From Rufibacter sp. DG15C (GTDB lineage Bacteria; Bacteroidota; Bacteroidia; Cytophagales; Hymenobacteraceae): DNA of 64,000 bases. The notes under the pieces were generated by a model. It was not told the origin of the DNA, did not search any database, and saw nothing but the letters and a program-made list of their open reading frames with translations. How positions within the stretch are numbered: the first letter of the stretch is position 1; each line of letters opens with the position of its first letter. The position numbers and the translations under genes were made by a program. Positions 59,281-64,000 of the stretch are shown piece after piece. The DNA is taken from NCBI RefSeq assembly GCF_001577755.1, contig NZ_CP010776.1, positions 3,100,001 through 3,164,000 of the forward strand, given 5' to 3'.

Positions 59281-59988
59281 ATGCAAAAATATATAGTGGT
59301 GACCGGTGGGACCAAGGGAATTGGGCGGGCCATTGTAGATAAGTTTGCCGCCGAAGGTTTTCATATCATCACCTGCGCGCGCAATGAGAAAGATCTGCAA
59401 AAACTGAAGTTAGAGATTGAACAGGCCTACACGTTCTCCAAGGTTTTCTACCAGGCCGTGGATGTGAGCATGACCGGCGAGGTGAAACGTTTTCTGGACT
59501 ACATTCATTCCCTGAAAGTAAAAGTAGACGTGCTGGTGAACAACGCCGGCTTCTTCATTCCGGGCACCATTCATGAAGAAAGTGACACCGTGCTGCGTGA
59601 GATGATTAACACCAACCTATACAGCGCCTATGATTTGACCAAAGGCTTGGTAGGGGATATGATCAAACGCAAGGATGGCTATATTTTCACTATCTGTTCC
59701 ACGGCCAGCATCATGGCGTATACCAACGGCGGTTCTTACTGCATTGCTAAACACGCGTTGTACGGCATGACCAGAGTGCTTCGCGAAGAACTGAAAGACC
59801 ACGGCATACGCGTGACTGCCGTGATACCGGGCGCTACTTTGACTGCCAGTTGGGAGGGAGTGGATCTGCCGCATGACCGCTTCATGAAACCCGAGGACGT
59901 GGCCAACGCCATTTGGGGTGCCAACTGCCTGTCCAAGCAAACCGTAGTAGAGGAATTGTTGCTTCGGCCGCAGTTGGGTGACATATAG
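59281..59988 (+). CDS. Short-chain dehydrogenase/reductase
   Basis: A 235-residue SDR. Cofactor motif VTGGTKGIGRAI at residues 6-17, VDVLVNNAGFF, catalytic Ser in FTICSTASIMA and Y-x3-K in SYCIAKHALYG. The classic family performs NAD(P)-linked oxidation or reduction of carbonyls; the substrate is unknown. No operon partner: the second SDR starts 200 bases later with a palindrome and promoter-like element between. Closest to 3-oxoacyl-ACP reductase-like SDRs only in general. Confidence 0.85.
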   Translation: MQKYIVVTGGTKGIGRAIVDKFAAEGFHIITCARNEKDLQKLKLEIEQAYTFSKVFYQAVDVSMTGEVKRFLDYIHSLKVKVDVLVNNAGFFIPGTIHEESDTVLREMINTNLYSAYDLTKGLVGDMIKRKDGYIFTICSTASIMAYTNGGSYCIAKHALYGMTRVLREELKDHGIRVTAVIPGATLTASWEGVDLPHDRFMKPEDVANAIWGANCLSKQTVVEELLLRPQLGDI

Positions 59989-60020
59989 GTTGGTTGCTAG
60001 CCCTTGATTGTATTCTACTT

Positions 60021-60058
60021 CGTTTTTGGGCTAGTTTCCAAGAATCAGCCCAAAATCA
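60021..60058. repeat. Dispersed palindrome copy 22
   Basis: Arms CGTTTTTGGGCTAGTTTCC and AGAATCAGCCCAAAATCA, between two co-directional SDR genes. Confidence 0.65.
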
Positions 60059-60164
60059 AGAATGGAATAGTATGCATTTGCACCGAGTCATTCAAATTGT
60101 GCTGGAAGTATAGATACATTTAAATTCGTAGCATCAACCACCAAGGTCGAATAACATATTTACT

Positions 60165-60172
60165 TAAATTTG
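60165..60172 (+). promoter_or_regulatory. -7 element for the second SDR gene
   Basis: TAAATTTG matches TAnnTTTG, 15 bases before the ATG at 60188. It overlaps a possible TTG start at 60170, arguing against that codon. Confidence 0.35.
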
Positions 60173-60187
60173 AGCAAAATCTTTGAT

Positions 60188-60904
60188 ATGGAATTAGAAG
60201 GAAAAGTAGTGGTGATTACGGGTGCCAGCAGCGGCATTGGCTTGGCTGCGGCAAAGTTGTTATTAGAGCAGGGAGCCACCGTAGTGAGCTGGAGCCGATC
60301 TAAACCCAAAATCTCACACCCAGACTTTTACTATTTTGAATGCGATGTTCGACATGAGCAGTCGGTTTGGTCAGCGTATGAGCAAACGGTAGAGCGTCTT
60401 CGTCAGAATATTTCTGTGTTGATCAACAATGCCGGCTTGGGTATTGAAGGCGCCTTGGACACCATGAGCCCGAAGGACTGGCACACCATGATGGACACCA
60501 ACGTGAATGGTATCTTCTACTGCACGCGCTTGGTATTGCCTCAAATGAAGAAACAGCTGGAAGGCCACATCATCAACATATCCTCTATTGCCGGCTTGAC
60601 GGGTATTGAGAACATGAGCGGCTACTGTGCTACTAAGTTCGCGGTGCGGGGCATTTCTCATTCCTTGTTCAAAGAAGTGAGACCGCATGGCATAAAAGTG
60701 ACCTGCATTTACCCGGGCTCTACAGCCACGCACTTCTTTGACGGCTTTGAAGGCACCGGCACCGCGCCTGAGAATATGATGCAACCCGAGGATATCGCTT
60801 CCACCATTCTGCACGTTCTTCAGTCGCCGCCCAACTACCATCACGTAGACATTGAGGTGCGCCCGTTAATGCCGAAGGGCAGACCAGAGAAAAAGAAAGC
60901 CTAA
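60188..60904 (+). CDS. Short-chain dehydrogenase/reductase
   Basis: A 238-residue SDR with VVITGASSGIGLAAAKLL as the cofactor motif, ISVLINNAGLGIEG, IINISSIAGLTGIEN with the catalytic Ser and YCATKFAVRGI with Tyr and Lys. Start is the ATG at 60188 (MELEGKVVV). Similar in length and plan to the SDR just upstream, though sequences differ, so they are not a recent duplication. gldA begins nine bases after the stop, so both may be co-transcribed. Confidence 0.85.
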   Translation: MELEGKVVVITGASSGIGLAAAKLLLEQGATVVSWSRSKPKISHPDFYYFECDVRHEQSVWSAYEQTVERLRQNISVLINNAGLGIEGALDTMSPKDWHTMMDTNVNGIFYCTRLVLPQMKKQLEGHIINISSIAGLTGIENMSGYCATKFAVRGISHSLFKEVRPHGIKVTCIYPGSTATHFFDGFEGTGTAPENMMQPEDIASTILHVLQSPPNYHHVDIEVRPLMPKGRPEKKKA

Positions 60905-60913
60905 CCCAGAATA

Positions 60914-61834
60914 ATGGGAATTGAAATAAAAGATTTGACCAAAGTATATGGTCCGCAGGCAGCTGTGGACCATATCTCATTTACGGTAGGTACAGGTGAG
61001 ATCGTGGGCTTTTTAGGTCCCAACGGCGCCGGAAAATCCACTACCATGAAAATTGCCACCTGCTACCTGCCACCCACCAGCGGAACGGTATTGGTGAATG
61101 GCTTCAACGTGGTGGAAGACCCTAAACAGGTGCGCCGACAAGTAGGCTATTTACCCGAGCACAACCCACTCTACCTGGACATGTACGTGCGCGAGTACCT
61201 GCATTTTGTAGGCAAGCTGCATGGCCTGGGCGGAAGCGCCCTTCAAGCCCGCACCGAGGAGATGATCCAGCTTTGCGGCCTGGATCGAGAAAAGCACAAG
61301 AAGATTGGCGCTTTGTCCAAAGGCTATCGTCAGCGCGTGGGCTTGGCCCAAGCCATGATTCATGACCCAGCGGTTTTAATTCTAGACGAGCCTACCACCG
61401 GCCTGGACCCGAACCAGATTGTAGAAATCAGGCAATTGATCAAAACAGTAGGGCAGGCCAAAACGGTCTTGTTTTCTACGCACATCATGCAAGAAGTAAG
61501 CGCCCTCTGTGACCGCGTGCTCATCATCAACCAAGGCAAACTAGTCGCCGACAGTCCGGTGGCCGAACTCAAGAACATGGGCCGAAAAGAAACGCGCATC
61601 TTGGCTGAGTTTGAAGCCGAAGTAGACACATCGCCCATTCTCACCTTGCCCCAAGTTCAGCGCATAGAACCGGCTGGTTTGCACAAGTACAGAATAATTG
61701 CCACCTCGGGCTCAGATTTACGCTCAGCTATTTTTAGGCTGGCAGGAGAACAGGGCTGGCCTCTAGTGGGCCTTCAGCAGGAAGAAAACTCTCTGGAGAA
61801 ACTCTTCCAGGATTTAACCCAGAACAATAAGTAA
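60914..61834 (+). CDS. gldA: Gliding motility ABC transporter ATPase GldA
   Basis: ATPase of the GldA-GldF-GldG transporter needed for surface gliding in Flavobacterium. The 306-residue protein has Walker A GPNGAGKSTTMKIATC, signature GALSKGYRQRVGLAQAM, Walker B LILDEPTTGLDPNQIVEIRQ and H-loop LFSTHIMQEVSALC. The C-terminal 80 residues are the domain shared with ABC-2 type exporters. gldF follows after 99 bases containing a palindrome and a heptamer array, so GldF expression may be separately set. Confidence 0.9.
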   Translation: MGIEIKDLTKVYGPQAAVDHISFTVGTGEIVGFLGPNGAGKSTTMKIATCYLPPTSGTVLVNGFNVVEDPKQVRRQVGYLPEHNPLYLDMYVREYLHFVGKLHGLGGSALQARTEEMIQLCGLDREKHKKIGALSKGYRQRVGLAQAMIHDPAVLILDEPTTGLDPNQIVEIRQLIKTVGQAKTVLFSTHIMQEVSALCDRVLIINQGKLVADSPVAELKNMGRKETRILAEFEAEVDTSPILTLPQVQRIEPAGLHKYRIIATSGSDLRSAIFRLAGEQGWPLVGLQQEENSLEKLFQDLTQNNK

Positions 61835-61839
61835 AAACC

Positions 61840-61879
61840 ACATTTTGGCCTGTTTTCCAGAAAGTAGGCCAAAAACGGA
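61840..61879. repeat. Dispersed palindrome copy 23
   Basis: Arms CACATTTTGGCCTGTTTTCC and AAAGTAGGCCAAAAACGG; between gldA and gldF. Confidence 0.8.
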
Positions 61880-61894
61880 TAATCAAAACACAAA

Positions 61895-61929
61895 GTCTAG
61901 ATACTAGCGTCTAACATCTAGTGTCTCTC
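61895..61929 (+). repeat. Heptamer array
   Basis: GTCTAGA, TACTAGC, GTCTAAC, ATCTAGT, GTCTCTC: five units of period 7, immediately before the gldF start at 61934. No inverted partner here. Confidence 0.65.
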
Positions 61930-61933
61930 AACT

Positions 61934-62662
61934 ATGCTGGCAATCTTATCAAAAGAATTTAACTCCTACCTCAACTCGCTCATCGGCTATATAGTCATGG
62001 GGGTGTTTCTGGTGGCTACGGGCCTGTTCATGTGGGTCTTCCCAGACAGCAGTGTGCTGGACTACGGGTACGCCGATTTACAGTCCGTTTTCTCGTTGGC
62101 GCCCTGGCTGTTTCTGTTCTTGATTCCGGCCATTACCATGCGGGCCTTCGCCGAGGAGCGCAAAGCCGGTACCATGGAATTACTGCTGACCAAACCTTTG
62201 TCTGACACGCAATTACTGTTGGGCAAATACTTTGCCTGTCTGTTGTTGGCCTTGTTCGCGCTGCTGCCTACGCTGCTGTATTATGTGAGTGTTTACCTGC
62301 TGGGCGACCCAGTGGGGAACATTGACTCGGCGGCGGTGGCGGGCTCTTATATGGGCTTGATCTTCTTGGCGGCGGTGTTCGTGGCCATGGGCATCTTTGC
62401 ATCTTCGCTTACAGAGAACCAAATCGTAGCCTTCATTCTGGCGGTGTTTCTGTGCTACCTGGTGTATACCGGGTTTGATTTGCTGAGCTCTATTGACGCG
62501 TGGGGAACAGCCTCTTATTACATTGCGCAACTGGGCATTTCCTATCACTACAGTTCCATCTCAAAAGGGTTGATTGACTCCAGAGATGTGCTGTATTTCT
62601 TGAGCGTGATTACGGTGATGTTATTAGGGACTAAACTGGTATTGGAGAGCAGAAAATGGTAG
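61934..62662 (+). CDS. gldF: Gliding motility ABC transporter permease GldF
   Basis: ABC-2-type membrane permease of the GldAFG complex. The 242 residues have six predicted helices (LIGYIVMGVFLVATGLFMWV; APWLFLFLIPAITMRAFAEE; YFACLLLALFALLPTLLYYV; SYMGLIFLAAVFVAMGIFAS; QIVAFILAVFLCYLVYTGF; LYFLSVITVMLLGTKLV). The motif AFAEERKAGTMELLLTKPLS is typical of ABC-2 permeases. Its stop codon overlaps the gldG start. Confidence 0.9.
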   Translation: MLAILSKEFNSYLNSLIGYIVMGVFLVATGLFMWVFPDSSVLDYGYADLQSVFSLAPWLFLFLIPAITMRAFAEERKAGTMELLLTKPLSDTQLLLGKYFACLLLALFALLPTLLYYVSVYLLGDPVGNIDSAAVAGSYMGLIFLAAVFVAMGIFASSLTENQIVAFILAVFLCYLVYTGFDLLSSIDAWGTASYYIAQLGISYHYSSISKGLIDSRDVLYFLSVITVMLLGTKLVLESRKW

Positions 62663-64000
62663 AGCAAACGAACCCAACTCCCCAAACCACCGCAACCGTA
62701 GCTGAAAGCCGAAGACGCCAGGACTGGACCTTCTTTCTGGTGGCCGTAGGCTTGCTACTGGTGCTCAATTTTGTGGCCAGCCGCTATTTCTTCAGGGTTG
62801 ACCTCACCGAGGACCAGCGCTACACCATCTCTGACCAGACCAAAAGTTTGCTAGGCAACCTGAAAGAGCCGGTGCAGGTGACCGTGTACCTAGAGGGCGA
62901 ATTCCCGGCGGGCTTCAGGCGGTTGCAGAACTCTACCCGTGAGATGCTGGAGGAGTTCAGGCTGTACAGTGACGGAAAACTGGATTACAACTTTGTGGAC
63001 CCCAGCGCCAATACCAATGAAGAGGCCCGCAACCAGTTCTACATGCAACTGGTGCAGCAAGGGCTGCAGCCTACCAACCTGTTCGCGCAGGAAGGCGATA
63101 AGAAAGTGGAGAAGATTGTCTTCCCGGGGGCCATTGTAGCCGGTGCCGGCAAGCAGACCGCCGCCACGCTGCTCAAAGGGAACCAAGCCGCGCCGCCAGA
63201 TGAGCGCCTGAACCAATCCATTGAAGGCTTGGAATACGAACTTGCCTCGGCGGTGCGCAAAGTAGCCGCCGCCAGCAGTGGACGCATTGGCGTCTTGCAG
63301 GGCCACGGCGAGTTGTGGGTACCCAAAGCCGCCGACTTCTTGGGCACGCTTTCTGAGTATTACACCGTCAACCGCGTAGAATTGTCACAAGTGCCGGATT
63401 TGCATTCGTTTAACCTGGTGGTGATGATGAAGCCCACCCAGCCGTATTCTGAGCAGGACAAGTACAAGCTGGACCAGTTCGTGATGCGCGGCGGCAAGAT
63501 TCTATTCCTGTTGGACGGCGTGCGCGCAGAATTGGATAGCATTCGCAATGAAGGCATGCTAGCCCTGCCCAACGATGTGAACCTGCAAGACCTGTTGTTT
63601 AAGTATGGCGCACGAGTGAACCCAGACCTGGTACAGGACCTGAATGCCAGCTTCTTGCCCATGGTGACAGGCTATATGGGGAATCAGCCGCAGACCCAGC
63701 TGGTGCCGTGGCGGTACTACCCCTTGGTGAACAACTTCAGTCAATCACCCATTACGCGCAACCTGGATGCCGTGCAGACTAAGTTTGTGAGCTCTATTGA
63801 CACCGTGAAGGCGGTTGGCATTAAAAAGACGCCGTTGCTATGGTCTTCGCAGTATTCGCGGAAGCGCCCGGCACCGGTTTCCCTTTCCTTGAATGACCCT
63901 AGAATTGACCGTGACCCAAAACTGTTCAAAGAGCAGGCGGTTCCAATGGGTTATCTGTTGGAAGGAAGTTTCAAATCTCTATGGACCAACCGCCAACCAC
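62656..64000 (+). CDS. gldG: Gliding motility ABC transporter substrate-binding protein GldG, partial (runs off the right edge)
   Basis: Third member of GldAFG, with an N-terminal membrane anchor (WTFFLVAVGLLLVLNFVASR) followed by the periplasmic region: FFRVDLTEDQRYTISDQTKS, EPVQVTVYLEGEFPAGFRRL, LEEFRLYSDGKLDYNFVDPS, GRIGVLQGHGELWVPKAAD, and FVMRGGKILFLLDGVRAELD. The ATG at 62656 overlaps the gldF stop by seven bases. About 448 codons are visible; the missing C-terminal region should include another membrane helix. Confidence 0.9.
   Translation, partial: MVEQTNPTPQTTATVAESRRRQDWTFFLVAVGLLLVLNFVASRYFFRVDLTEDQRYTISDQTKSLLGNLKEPVQVTVYLEGEFPAGFRRLQNSTREMLEEFRLYSDGKLDYNFVDPSANTNEEARNQFYMQLVQQGLQPTNLFAQEGDKKVEKIVFPGAIVAGAGKQTAATLLKGNQAAPPDERLNQSIEGLEYELASAVRKVAAASSGRIGVLQGHGELWVPKAADFLGTLSEYYTVNRVELSQVPDLHSFNLVVMMKPTQPYSEQDKYKLDQFVMRGGKILFLLDGVRAELDSIRNEGMLALPNDVNLQDLLFKYGARVNPDLVQDLNASFLPMVTGYMGNQPQTQLVPWRYYPLVNNFSQSPITRNLDAVQTKFVSSIDTVKAVGIKKTPLLWSSQYSRKRPAPVSLSLNDPRIDRDPKLFKEQAVPMGYLLEGSFKSLWTNRQP

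Noticed and set aside
1-64000. tRNA, rRNA, riboswitch, prophage or insertion sequence
   Set aside because: Looked for conserved tRNA/rRNA segments, transposase motifs and a cobalamin riboswitch near the B12 operon; none recognised by eye. A covariance-model scan would be decisive.

Overview
The window looks like a stretch of chromosome from a Bacteroidota bacterium of the order Cytophagales, most likely family Hymenobacteraceae (Rufibacter/Pontibacter-like; the genus is a guess). The reasons are gliding-motility genes gldA-gldF-gldG, a type IX secretion 'Plug' (DUF5103) protein and a PorE-like OmpA protein, lineage-typical families (DUF4290, DUF3109, DUF4136, DUF4266/DUF3570, DUF4349), a menaquinone pathway, base composition near 50% GC, and promoters of the Bacteroidota type (-33 TTG/TTTG, 19-21 bases, -7 TAnnTTTG). 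No rRNA, tRNA, CRISPR array, phage or insertion sequence was seen. This is mostly core genome.

Layout. 1-5.6 kb: murB (cut by the left edge), a THUMP-type rRNA methyltransferase, a frameshifted DUF4349 lipoprotein gene, a PAP2 phosphatase, and the end of an operon thioredoxin-ApbE-DUF4266-DUF3570 (4.3-7.2 kb) that looks like an exported flavinylation module. 7.5-12 kb: murA (with the catalytic Cys replaced by Asp), DUF4290, a PcrA/UvrD helicase. 12-13.3 kb: a stand-alone STAS-like protein and a DUF3109 Cys-cluster protein. 13.5-19 kb: the lipid/translation operon DUF177-rpmF-plsX-fabH-efp-accB-accC. 19-24.7 kb: pdxA and pepA, divergent from rsmA-mgtE and a 2-hydroxyacid dehydrogenase. 24.8-35.8 kb: T9SS Plug, an ABC-F ATPase, a 2H phosphoesterase, a PLP decarboxylase, a DUF4136 lipoprotein, a deoxyhypusine-synthase-like enzyme, hslV, the E2 of pyruvate dehydrogenase and a histidine phosphatase. 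35.9-42.2 kb: menaquinone genes menI-like, menF, menD, (doxX), menB, menE. 43-51 kb: pyruvate carboxylase, a beta-barrel protein, a TPR protein and the PorE-like protein. 52-54 kb: an ABM-fold protein, a B12-binding photoreceptor-like protein and a PAS/coiled-coil protein in one operon, opposite an outer-membrane protein with an operator-like palindrome between. 55-57.4 kb: etfB-etfA and a bifunctional-nuclease protein. 57.6-59.2 kb: MlaF/MlaE lipid transport. 59.3-64 kb: two short-chain dehydrogenases and gldA-gldF-gldG (cut by the right edge).

The strongest signal not explained by genes is a family of about 23 dispersed palindromes of roughly 40 bases (arms CCGTTTTTGGCCTGTTTTC and GAAAACAGGCCAAAAACGG), about one per 2.8 kb, nearly always just 3' of genes, once inside the menF reading frame. 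The arms vary between copies but several copies keep pairing. A second class comprises short arrays with a strict 7-base (GTCTTRN) or 8-base (ATTTGRAG) period, often as inverted pairs around a hairpin. I know no named family for either. The best candidate protein systems for new biology are the ApbE-DUF4266-DUF3570 operon (DUF4266 carries an SGA motif resembling ApbE flavinylation sites) and the B12 photoreceptor/PAS operon.
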